Origin: an uncultured Desulfovibrio sp.
Lineage (GTDB): Bacteria; Desulfobacterota; Desulfovibrionia; Desulfovibrionales; Desulfovibrionaceae
Length of the DNA: 6,575 bases
Assembly: GCA_900553145.1 (NCBI GenBank)
Contig: USCL01000215.1
Coordinates: 1 to 6,575 of the forward strand
Direction: 5' to 3'
Shown: piece after piece, positions 1 through 5,154 of the stretch
Layout of the letters: every line of letters begins with the position of its first letter
How positions within the stretch are numbered: position 1 is the stretch's first letter
Position numbers and translations under genes: made by a program
Notes under the pieces: model-generated
What the model was told of the DNA's origin: nothing
Database searches by the model: none
Seen by the model: the letters and a program-made list of their open reading frames with translations, nothing else

Positions 1-45
1 GAGAGGGAAGCCTTTCTTCAGAAAGGTTCCTTCTCCCCTCCCCCA
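1..45 (-). terminator. Probable intrinsic terminator of proS, hairpin with G-rich lead
   Basis: Just past the proS stop codon on the minus strand is a G-rich lead (minus strand GGGGGAGGGG, plus positions 35-44). It is followed by a long hairpin. Positions 1-9 pair with 27-35 (one G-T wobble, G10 bulged), 11-16 pair with 21-26, and the loop is 17-20 (TGAA on the minus strand). The stem reaches the window edge, so any T-tract would lie outside and cannot be seen. The position right after a gene and the strong stem support a terminator. The element closely resembles the one at 6535-6575, which suggests a family of dispersed terminators. Confidence 0.6.
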
Positions 46-55
46 ACAAACTTCT

Positions 56-1780
56 TTACATGCCCCAGCAGGCGAGGACGCCCTTGCGCCATGCGGCGAA
101 GGCTTCGGCGAAGCCTTCCGCGGGCAGCTCGCCCTTCTCGCCGGTCTTGCGGTTCTTCACTTCGACGATGCCACGGGCGAGGCCCTTGCCGCCGACGACG
201 ACCTGCATGGGCAGGCCGATGAGGTCGGCGTCCTTGAACTTGACGCCGGGGCGTTCTTCGCGGTCGTCAAGGAGCACGTCGAGGCCCATGTCGGTCAGCA
301 GGTTGTAGAGTTCGTCGGCCTTGGCGGCGGTGTCGGCGTTCTTGGGATCGAGGTTGACGAGCTCGAGGTCGAACGGCGCAAGCGGCGGGGGGAAGGCGAT
401 GCCGTCGCCGTCGTTGTTCTGCTCGATGCAGGCCGCGACCACGCGGGAAACGCCGATGCCGTAGCAGCCCATGATGATGGTCTGTTCCTTGCCGTTCTCG
501 TCAAGGTAAATGGCGTTGAGGGCGTTGGAATATTTGGTGCCGAGCTTGAAGACGTGGCCCACTTCGATGCCCTTGGCGAAGGCCACCGGCTTGCCGCAGC
601 GGGGGCAGACGTCGCCTTCCGCGATGGCGCGCAGATCGGCGTAGGCGAACGCCGGGACGTCGCGCTTGAGATCCACATGCAGGATGTGCGTGTCGGCCTT
701 GTTCGCGCCAGCGATCCAGTCCGTGCCCGCCATGAGTTCATGGTCGGCGACGATGGGGCCGGCGGTGAAGCCCACGGGCCCCGCGAAGCCCACGGGGGCG
801 TTGGTCCACTGCGTCACCTGCTCGGGCGAGGCGAGGACGACCTCGTCGGCCTTGAAATAGTTCTTCAGCTTGATCTCGTTCAGTTCGCGGTCGCCGCGCA
901 CGAGGGCCGCGACGGGCTTGCCGTCCACCACGTAGAGGAGCGTCTTGATGAGCTTCTGCGCGGGGGCTTTAAGGAAACCGCACACTTCTTCGATAGTATG
1001 CTGATCCGGGGTGAGCACTTCCTCGATGGCGGCGCAGGTTTCCCCGCAGGCCTCGGCGGGGGCGAGGACGGCGGCGCGCTCGATGTTGGCGGACCAGTCG
1101 CATCCGGTGCAGTAGGCGATGGTGTCTTCGCCGGTTTCGGCCAGCACCATAAATTCATGCGAGAAGTTGCCGCCGATGGAGCCGGAGTCGGCTTCCACGG
1201 GGCGGAACTGCAGCGCCATGCGGCTGAAAATCTTTTTGTACGCCTCGAACATCTTCTTGTAGCTGATGTCGGCGCCCGCGTCGTCCCGGTCGAAGGAGTA
1301 GGCGTCCTTCATCAGGAACTCGCGTCCGCGCATCAGGCCGAAGCGGGGGCGGATCTCGTCGCGGAACTTGGTCTGGATCTGGTACAGGTTCATGGGGAGC
1401 TGACGGTAGGAGCGCACTTCGCCTCGGATGAGGTCGGTGACGACTTCCTCGTGCGTGGGGCCGAGGCAATAGTCGCGTTCGTGGCGGTCCTTGAAGCGCA
1501 GGAGTTCCTTGCCGTAGTGGTCCCAACGCCCGGATTCGCGCCACAGGTCAGCGGGCTGCACGGTCGGCATGAGGACTTCCTGAGCGCCCGCCCGGTCCAT
1601 TTCCTCGCGCACGATGTTCGCGGCCTTGTTCAGGGTCCGCAGCCCCAGAGGCAGCCACGTATAGATGCCGGAAGTGAGCTTGCGGATCATGCCCGCGCGG
1701 ATCAACAGTTTGTGGCTGATGACTTCAGCGTCGCCCGGGGCTTCTTTCAGAGTGGGGATGTACCATTGACTCCAGCGCAT
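56..1780 (-). CDS. proS: Prolyl-tRNA synthetase (ProRS), bacterial type with editing domain
   Basis: This is a cytoplasmic class II aminoacyl-tRNA synthetase that charges tRNA-Pro with proline, and it is essential for translation. It is 574 aa, the usual length for bacterial ProRS. The N-terminus (SQWYIPTLKEAPGDAE) and the motif 1 region (residues 36-75) are typical. The TxE loop is GPTHEE at 108-112. Motif 2 follows at about 140-163 (FRDEIRPRFGLMRGREFLMK). Motif 3 is at about 437-470, including GCYGIGVSR. Between motifs 2 and 3 lies the INS editing domain (about 225-405), which clears mischarged Ala-tRNA-Pro; KLIKT places a lysine at residue 279, the position known as the editing lysine in E. 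coli. C224/C227 and C392/C395 form two CxxC pairs that bracket the editing domain and may bind zinc (inference). The anticodon-binding domain is about 470-565. The ATG is preceded by TGAGGT with a 6-base gap. The gene is intact and followed by a hairpin terminator. Confidence 0.98.
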   Translation of the reverse strand: MRWSQWYIPTLKEAPGDAEVISHKLLIRAGMIRKLTSGIYTWLPLGLRTLNKAANIVREEMDRAGAQEVLMPTVQPADLWRESGRWDHYGKELLRFKDRHERDYCLGPTHEEVVTDLIRGEVRSYRQLPMNLYQIQTKFRDEIRPRFGLMRGREFLMKDAYSFDRDDAGADISYKKMFEAYKKIFSRMALQFRPVEADSGSIGGNFSHEFMVLAETGEDTIAYCTGCDWSANIERAAVLAPAEACGETCAAIEEVLTPDQHTIEEVCGFLKAPAQKLIKTLLYVVDGKPVAALVRGDRELNEIKLKNYFKADEVVLASPEQVTQWTNAPVGFAGPVGFTAGPIVADHELMAGTDWIAGANKADTHILHVDLKRDVPAFAYADLRAIAEGDVCPRCGKPVAFAKGIEVGHVFKLGTKYSNALNAIYLDENGKEQTIIMGCYGIGVSRVVAACIEQNNDGDGIAFPPPLAPFDLELVNLDPKNADTAAKADELYNLLTDMGLDVLLDDREERPGVKFKDADLIGLPMQVVVGGKGLARGIVEVKNRKTGEKGELPAEGFAEAFAAWRKGVLACWGM

Positions 1781-1843
1781 AGATGTACCTCAGAATGAAA
1801 TGGGGAACCCTCCGCATGCGTTCGGGCTCCAAAGATGGGCAAT

Positions 1844-1872
1844 AGTGTAACCCCGAACCGGTAAAAAGGCAA
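1844..1872 (-). promoter_or_regulatory. Candidate sigma70-type promoter of proS
   Basis: On the minus strand a -35 box TTGCCT (plus 1867-1872) and a -10 box TACACT (plus 1844-1849) are separated by exactly 17 bases. The predicted start of transcription is near 1837, giving a leader of roughly 57 bases before the proS ATG. This is a match by eye to the sigma70 consensus. No T-box specifier or other amino-acid riboswitch is evident in the short leader. Confidence 0.5.
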
Positions 1873-1889
1873 AAGATACCTGTCCGTCC

Positions 1890-2015
1890 AATGCGGCCTC
1901 CGGTTTGGGGATCGTGCCGCGCCCGAGGCCCGGGGCGGGCCGGTTCGGGAGTACGGCGGCATCATCCGTCCGGCATGAGAAAGTCGGCCCCAGCCGAACA
2001 GGATGGGCCATTCCG
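1890..2015. other. Intergenic DNA left of the repeat array, no gene seen
   Basis: This GC-rich stretch lies between the proS promoter and the first repeat-like unit. It contains local GC inverted repeats (for example GCCCG at 1921-1925 and CGGGC at 1936-1940) but no T-tract. Open frames run across it on both strands, but they merely continue through the repeat array, have no ribosome binding site, and encode nothing recognisable. A very faint further repeat-like unit may sit near 1971-1983 (CGGCATGAGAAAG), too weak to count. Confidence 0.4.
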
Positions 2016-2344
2016 CCGTGCCGGGCATGTGGGGGAAACGCGGCTTCTCCGGCGTTGCCTCCCTCGCCTTCCCCATATTCCTTCGTGCGCGGGGAAAGCA
2101 ATTTCCAGCAACTGTAATGCAGATGAACCCGAACCATTTCCCTCGTGCGCGGGGAAAGCAAGCCGGAGAGATGGGGGGATAGAGCCGCCCGTGCCGCTTT
2201 TCTCGTACGCGAGGAAAGCAAACGGACCAAAGGCTTTCGCATCGTACATGGAGGGCCTTTTCCCGCGTGCGGGGGAAAGCAAACAGGATGGTGGACGGAA
2301 TGGGGAGGCCCTTTCCTCTTTTTTCCCGTGCGCGGGTGAAGGCC
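2016..2344 (-). CRISPR. Degenerate CRISPR-like array, type I-E-like palindromic repeats, no cas genes
   Basis: A palindromic unit recurs at near-constant intervals. The core CGTGCGCGGGGAAAGCA is exact at 2084-2100 and 2144-2160, and variant at 2204-2220, 2266-2281 (one base shorter) and 2327-2343 (GGGTGAAGG at the end). A weaker copy lies at 2026-2040. Aligning the AAA of each core gives spacings of 59, 60, 60, 61 and 62 bases. A TTTCCC-like block just before the core pairs with GGGAAA, so each unit can fold. The sequences between units are unrelated. On the minus strand the core reads TTCCCCGCGCACG, which from memory matches the palindromic heart of type I-E repeats, whose period is also about 61. 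Against a working array: the outer 5' part is not conserved, the copies differ, and no cas gene or clear leader is present. If it is an array, the leader side would be to the right. An alternative is another kind of tandem palindromic repeat. Confidence 0.5.
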
Positions 2345-2473
2345 AAAGCAGGGCAAGAATGCCCGCCGTCCCGGAGCATGGAATGGCGGGGGTATACAAC
2401 ACGATACTTTCCGGTGTATTGGGACTGTTCATTCCGCCCGGAAGGGCAGCAAAACGCTTTTTGGGAGAAAGAG

Positions 2474-3352
2474 ATGATTGCAAAACACTTCAAGGTATTC
2501 ACCGTTGCCGCATGCCTGACGGCGCTGGCTGCGTTCGGCATGCCGGGCACTTCGCTGGCATGGGAATCGGACGGGCCGCGTTTCAACATATATACGCAGG
2601 GCTATGAAAAGGCCGACGTGGACGAGGGCGGCTCGTATTCCAAGACGGAAACCGGGGTGTCCGCCGGGTACAAATGGTTCACGCTGGCCTACAAGCGTTC
2701 GGACTACAGTTGGAGCCATTCCGATTCGGCGCGTTTCAGCAAGAAGGGCGCGCCGTGGGATCAGCTCAACAAGCTGACGCTGGATGCCGCGTTCAACGGT
2801 TCCCTGAGCGAGTCGGTGAGCTGGTTCGCGGGAGGCTCCATTGTTTCCGGCTTTGAAGATCAGATATGGGATTCGTTTACCTTCGCGCCTCGCGGCGGCT
2901 TGACCTTTTCGCCCAACTACGACCTGAAATTCCATGTCGGCGCGGCCGGCCTGATTTCCCCGGTGCGCCCGCTCGTCCTGCCGATAGTCGGGGCGGAGTG
3001 GCGCAGCGAGCACGATTATGGGCTGTCCGGCATCCTTGGGTTCCCCGGCACGAGGGTGCAGTACCGCTTCAACGATCTGCTCGCCGCGCGCGTGGCGGCA
3101 AAATGGGAGCGCGACATTTATCGCCTGTCCAACGACAGCGGCGTCGCCGAGAAGGGCTATGTGGAGGAATCCGGCTACACGGGCGGAGCGTACCTCGACA
3201 TTACGCCCCTTGCCGGTTTGAAGTTCACGGTCGGCGCCGAACTGCTGTTTGATCGTCAGTTGCGCCTGTACGACAAGGGGGGCGACGAGTTTTCCAAGAC
3301 GGACGTGGACCGCTCCCTTGGCGCGGTATTGCGCGCCAGTTATAGTTTTTAA
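2474..3352 (+). CDS. Exported outer-membrane beta-barrel protein, function unknown
   Basis: This 292-aa precursor starts with a Sec signal peptide: K4 and K7, a hydrophobic stretch at about 8-22, and likely cleavage after A29 (TSLA|WE). The mature part has short stretches of alternating hydrophobic and polar residues, rich in Tyr, Trp, Phe and Gly and separated by charged turns (about 60-75, 98-125, 134-160, 165-215, 235-262 and 282-292). This is the pattern of a small outer-membrane beta-barrel. It ends RASYSF, and a C-terminal Phe is the usual signal for insertion by the BAM complex. There is no cysteine after the signal peptide. I chose this ATG because GGGAG (2463-2467) sits 6 bases before it and the signal peptide begins there; the frame stays open upstream to 2267 but only through repeat-array sequence. 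I do not recognise a specific family; it could be a pore or an adhesion or structural barrel. A strong terminator follows, so it is probably transcribed alone. No clear promoter was seen upstream. Confidence 0.85.
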   Translation: MIAKHFKVFTVAACLTALAAFGMPGTSLAWESDGPRFNIYTQGYEKADVDEGGSYSKTETGVSAGYKWFTLAYKRSDYSWSHSDSARFSKKGAPWDQLNKLTLDAAFNGSLSESVSWFAGGSIVSGFEDQIWDSFTFAPRGGLTFSPNYDLKFHVGAAGLISPVRPLVLPIVGAEWRSEHDYGLSGILGFPGTRVQYRFNDLLAARVAAKWERDIYRLSNDSGVAEKGYVEESGYTGGAYLDITPLAGLKFTVGAELLFDRQLRLYDKGGDEFSKTDVDRSLGAVLRASYSF

Positions 3353-3375
3353 GGCATAGGCCGATCCTAAAGGAG

Positions 3376-3417
3376 GGAGCCGTTCCGGAGTATGCACTTC
3401 GGGGCGGCTCCTTTTTT
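3376..3417 (+). terminator. Strong intrinsic terminator after the beta-barrel gene
   Basis: A 15-bp stem (3376-3390 with 3397-3411, three G-T wobbles) with the 6-base loop TATGCA is followed directly by six T residues (3412-3417). It lies 24 bases past the stop codon. The outer seven pairs are GGAGCCG/CGGCTCC. AAAGGAGG at 3369-3376, just before the stem, looks like a ribosome binding site, but the ATG after it lies in the hairpin loop and opens no believable gene. Confidence 0.9.
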
Positions 3418-3472
3418 GCCTTCAAAACGTCGTTTGCCTGCTCTTCGGTTTCATCCGTCCATCGCTTCGGCC

Positions 3473-3550
3473 TGCCTCCGGGGCAAGCGGAATTGCGTTT
3501 GGGAAGCATGCGGGGAGGCTTTACGGGGCTTTTACCCATGCCTCCGGGGC
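3473..3550 (+). repeat. 12-base direct repeat TGCCTCCGGGGC, two copies
   Basis: TGCCTCCGGGGC occurs exactly at 3473-3484 and 3539-3550, 66 bases apart start to start. Between them, GGAGGC at 3514-3519 is complementary to the GCCTCC in either copy, so two mutually exclusive hairpins can be drawn. The copies are directly visible; any regulatory meaning is speculation. They may be remnants of a dispersed intergenic repeat. Confidence 0.5.
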
Positions 3551-3679
3551 GGTTTTATGGCGCGGCGAAAGGGGCCGCCCGGGGGTTCCCGCACAGCCGC
3601 CGGAGGGACGGGGGCCGCTGTCCCGGCATGCCGCCGCGCGTTTCCCCAACCCAGCCGTTTTTTTTATCATATAAGCCCA

Positions 3680-3708
3680 TAGACAAGGGTTCGAACATGC
3701 GATACTTC
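3680..3708 (+). promoter_or_regulatory. Weak candidate promoter for the HdeA-like gene
   Basis: TAGACA (3680-3685) and TACTTC (3703-3708) are separated by 17 bases, a loose match to sigma70 boxes, in the AT-richer part of the gap before the gene. A different sigma factor may be used instead. The match is poor and is given only as a starting point. Confidence 0.2.
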
Positions 3709-3757
3709 GGGCAATCCCGACGGTATGGTGCCGTGGGGCGCCGGGGGGCTCCGGCAC
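3707..3757 (+). other. Two hairpins in the likely leader of the HdeA-like gene
   Basis: A small hairpin TCGGG/CCCGA (3707-3711 with 3716-3720, loop CAAT) is followed by GTGCCG/CGGCAC (3728-3733 with 3752-3757) enclosing a very G-rich 18-base loop that can fold further. Both lie 60-110 bases ahead of the start codon. No T-tract follows directly, so they look more like a structured 5' leader than a terminator. No known riboswitch class is recognised. Confidence 0.35.
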
Positions 3758-3817
3758 ACTTTTGAACATGGCTGGCCCCGTTCTCAGCCCGATCCGCTTC
3801 TTTCTGGAGTAGCGAGT

Positions 3818-4411
3818 ATGAACCGCTTTTTCACATCCGCCTGCCTGTGTGCCGCGGGCGTCGTCGCCATGGCGCCGAACGCGCTGGCCTTGGACAATTT
3901 CAGCACCTTTACCCTGAAGGGGCTCGGCAATGACGTTGATCCGTTCGCATTGTCCTGCAAGCAGTATACAGGGCTGGAAGCGGGCACGAGGCGGCTTGTT
4001 ACGGCCTTCCTTGAAGGCTACGCCGCGGAAGGGTCGAGCACGGTATTCGTCCCCGGGGCCGTCAAGAATTTTGAGAACGGCATTCTGGGCGTCTGCGCCA
4101 AGAACCCCGGCAAAACGCTCGACGATATCCTTGAAGACGTGCAGTATGACGTGCCCGAAGGCGGAACCGAACTGCGTTGCTCCGATCTTGACGGGACGGC
4201 GAAGACCGACGACCTCGCGCAGCTGTTGCTGTGGACGCAGGGGTATCTGGAATCCGAACTTTCCGAGAACGAGGAGGCGGATCAGGATCAGTCCATCCAT
4301 CAGGATACGTTCCGGGAGGATGCGGCCGAAGTGCTCGCCCAGTGTAAGAACGGCGGATCCGACGCCAAGCTGATCGACGTCATGCGCAAAGTGGTTATGG
4401 GCGAAGAGTAA
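3818..4411 (+). CDS. Exported protein with two tandem HdeA-like domains
   Basis: The product is a 197-aa periplasmic precursor. The signal peptide has R3, a hydrophobic core at about 4-19, and a likely cut after A24 (ALA|LD). The mature protein holds two repeats of the same pattern. Domain 1 is about 38-108: C47, then FLEGY at 64-68, then C93 in the context CAKNP. Domain 2 is about 117-193: C121, then WTQGY at 139-143, then C176. In each, the first Cys comes 20-21 residues before the GY pair, and a second Cys follows 26 or 34 residues after it. This matches HdeA-family proteins, which have one disulfide per domain and act as periplasmic acid-stress chaperones in enteric bacteria. Domain 2 carries an extra acidic, Gln-rich stretch (about 149-163). 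The family assignment rests on this pattern; chaperone activity here is inference. I chose this ATG because GGAG (3806-3809) precedes it by 8 bases and the signal peptide starts there, although the frame extends up to 3725. It is followed by its own terminator. Confidence 0.82.
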   Translation: MNRFFTSACLCAAGVVAMAPNALALDNFSTFTLKGLGNDVDPFALSCKQYTGLEAGTRRLVTAFLEGYAAEGSSTVFVPGAVKNFENGILGVCAKNPGKTLDDILEDVQYDVPEGGTELRCSDLDGTAKTDDLAQLLLWTQGYLESELSENEEADQDQSIHQDTFREDAAEVLAQCKNGGSDAKLIDVMRKVVMGEE

Positions 4412-4431
4412 CCGCTTGGCTCACCGTATAG

Positions 4432-4461
4432 AAAAAAGGCCGGGGTGCTTCCCGGCCTTTT
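4432..4461 (+). terminator. Bidirectional intrinsic terminator between convergent genes
   Basis: A perfect 11-bp stem, AAAAGGCCGGG (4434-4444) with CCCGGCCTTTT (4451-4461), has the loop GTGCTT. It is preceded by six A residues and ends in four T residues, so it can terminate transcription from either side. It lies 20 bases past the HdeA-like stop codon. From the other side it could stop transcripts of the minus-strand gene at 4655-5026. Confidence 0.88.
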
Positions 4462-4654
4462 GCTTTTGGACTTCAAAGCGATCAATCCGTACTGATGATG
4501 CCCCCCCTGCTGTTCTCCCTGAGGCTTCAACATTCCCTTTTCCCCGTCCGACAACAAAAAACGGGCTGTTCTCACGGATCGCCACTTTCGGGCAAGCCGC
4601 GGCGGAGGATTCGATAAACGCAAAAGCCTTTGAAGGGAGGGATGGGGTTTGTTG

Positions 4655-5026
4655 TTACAATTTCAATTCAGGCAAACCGTTCTTGGAGCGGTCGTCGTCG
4701 GATTGGCCGAAGGAGGAAGGCGGGTCCATGCTCAAACCGTCGAGGGGAGAGGACGCCCTCTCGGCAGGTTCCGACGCGCGATCCCATGTCTGGGGCGCGG
4801 GCTCCTGCGGCTCGTCCTGAGGGTATGGCGCGGCCAGCGGGTTGACGGCGATGCTGGCCTCAAGCTGCTGGAGCGTGGCGATACGCTTTTCCAGTTTGGC
4901 CAGCGTGGAAAGGATGGCGCCGTGCTCTTCGCGCATGGTTTTCAGCATGCCGTCCTGATTGCGCAGGATGCAGAAAAACATGAAGGCCAAACCTCCGAAC
5001 AACACAACCTCGAAAGCCAGCAGCAT
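4655..5026 (-). CDS. Small membrane-anchored coiled-coil protein, function unknown
   Basis: This 123-aa protein opens with a single hydrophobic segment (residues 1-21, including FEVVLFGGLAFMFFCIL), probably an uncleaved membrane anchor because no signal-peptidase site is evident. Next comes a heptad coiled coil at about 28-59. Its a/d positions, L28, M31, H35, I38, L42, L45, I49, L52, E56 and I59, keep strict 3-4 spacing. The rest (about 62-123) is Pro-, Ser- and Asp-rich and looks disordered. The layout suggests an oligomeric inner-membrane protein with a cytoplasmic tail, since R22 and K29 follow the anchor (inference from the positive-inside rule). The start is supported by AAGGAAAAAGGAAAAGG on the minus strand just before the ATG. 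It is divergent from the radical SAM gene with a 128-base gap and convergent with the HdeA-like gene. I do not recognise a named family. The ordered domain plan argues against a chance frame. Confidence 0.7.
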   Translation of the reverse strand: MLLAFEVVLFGGLAFMFFCILRNQDGMLKTMREEHGAILSTLAKLEKRIATLQQLEASIAVNPLAAPYPQDEPQEPAPQTWDRASEPAERASSPLDGLSMDPPSSFGQSDDDRSKNGLPELKL

Positions 5027-5096
5027 AACCTTTTCCTTTTTCCTTGCGTGATGTGCGCGTCGCGGCCCTTGCGGAGTCGTGCCGCTTCCAGTACCT

Positions 5097-5114
5097 GTAG
5101 GCGCATTGGCCTAC
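5097..5114. promoter_or_regulatory. Inverted repeat in the divergent promoter region, possible operator
   Basis: GTAGGC (5097-5102) and GCCTAC (5109-5114) form a perfect 6-base inverted repeat around GCATTG. It lies in the 128-base gap between the minus-strand coiled-coil gene and the plus-strand radical SAM gene. Next to it, CATAATAC (5117-5124) reads as a -10-like TATTAT on the minus strand and CATAAT on the plus strand, though good -35 boxes are not obvious. It could be a regulator site serving both genes or a small leader hairpin. Confidence 0.3.
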
Positions 5115-5154
5115 CTCATAATACCCATTGACCGCAACCGCAAGGACCTTCCAT

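Larger units (their letters stand above)
3418..3817. other. 400-base GC-rich intergenic region with repeats, no convincing gene
   Basis: No open frame here has both a ribosome binding site and a protein-like composition. The left two-thirds is GC-rich with inverted repeats: GGAGGC 3514-3519 with GCCTCC 3540-3545, and GGGAC 3605-3609 with GTCCC 3620-3624. A run of eight T residues at 3658-3665 starts an AT-richer patch, the likeliest place for promoter elements of the downstream HdeA-like gene. GGGTTCGAAC near 3687-3696 recalls a tRNA T-loop, but the flanks do not pair. The region could be decayed sequence or a long structured leader. Confidence 0.5.

Noticed and set aside
554..1798. 414-residue plus-strand open frame antisense to proS
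   Set aside because: It is a GC-rich shadow of the proS reading frame with no recognisable protein and no ribosome binding site.
1747..2589. Overlapping minus-strand open frames with FPRAR/FPAHEG-like repeats
   Set aside because: Several frames are open at once because the repeats lack stops. Translated CRISPR arrays commonly give such spurious proteins, and these overlap the proS start and the next gene.
1891..2607. Long plus-strand open frame with repeated PSCAGKA-like segments
   Set aside because: The repetition comes from the 60-base palindromic units, whose period is a multiple of three. There is no ribosome binding site, and the frame runs on into the signal peptide region of the real gene in another frame.
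2429..3397. 322-residue minus-strand open frame opposite the beta-barrel gene
   Set aside because: It is a shadow of a gene with a clear signal peptide and C-terminal Phe, and it crosses that gene's terminator.
3640..3668. T8 tract as a second terminator in the gap
   Set aside because: Only a weak four-base CGGC/GCCG stem with a long loop can be drawn ahead of it, so the tract is more likely part of an AT-rich promoter area.
3392..3682. Small open frame after AAAGGAGG at 3369-3376
   Set aside because: The start codon lies in the loop of the strong terminator hairpin and the predicted product is a low-complexity, GC-driven sequence.
3680..3720. tRNA-like GGGTTCGAAC motif
   Set aside because: The bases flanking the T-loop-like sequence do not form the five-pair T-stem, and no acceptor or anticodon arm can be drawn.
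3521..4300. 259-residue minus-strand open frame opposite the HdeA-like gene
   Set aside because: It is antisense to a gene with a signal peptide and conserved cysteine pattern, its product is unrecognisable, and it spans the intergenic region.
4300..4623. 107-residue minus-strand open frame
   Set aside because: It crosses the bidirectional terminator and overlaps the end of the HdeA-like gene antisense, with no protein-like features.
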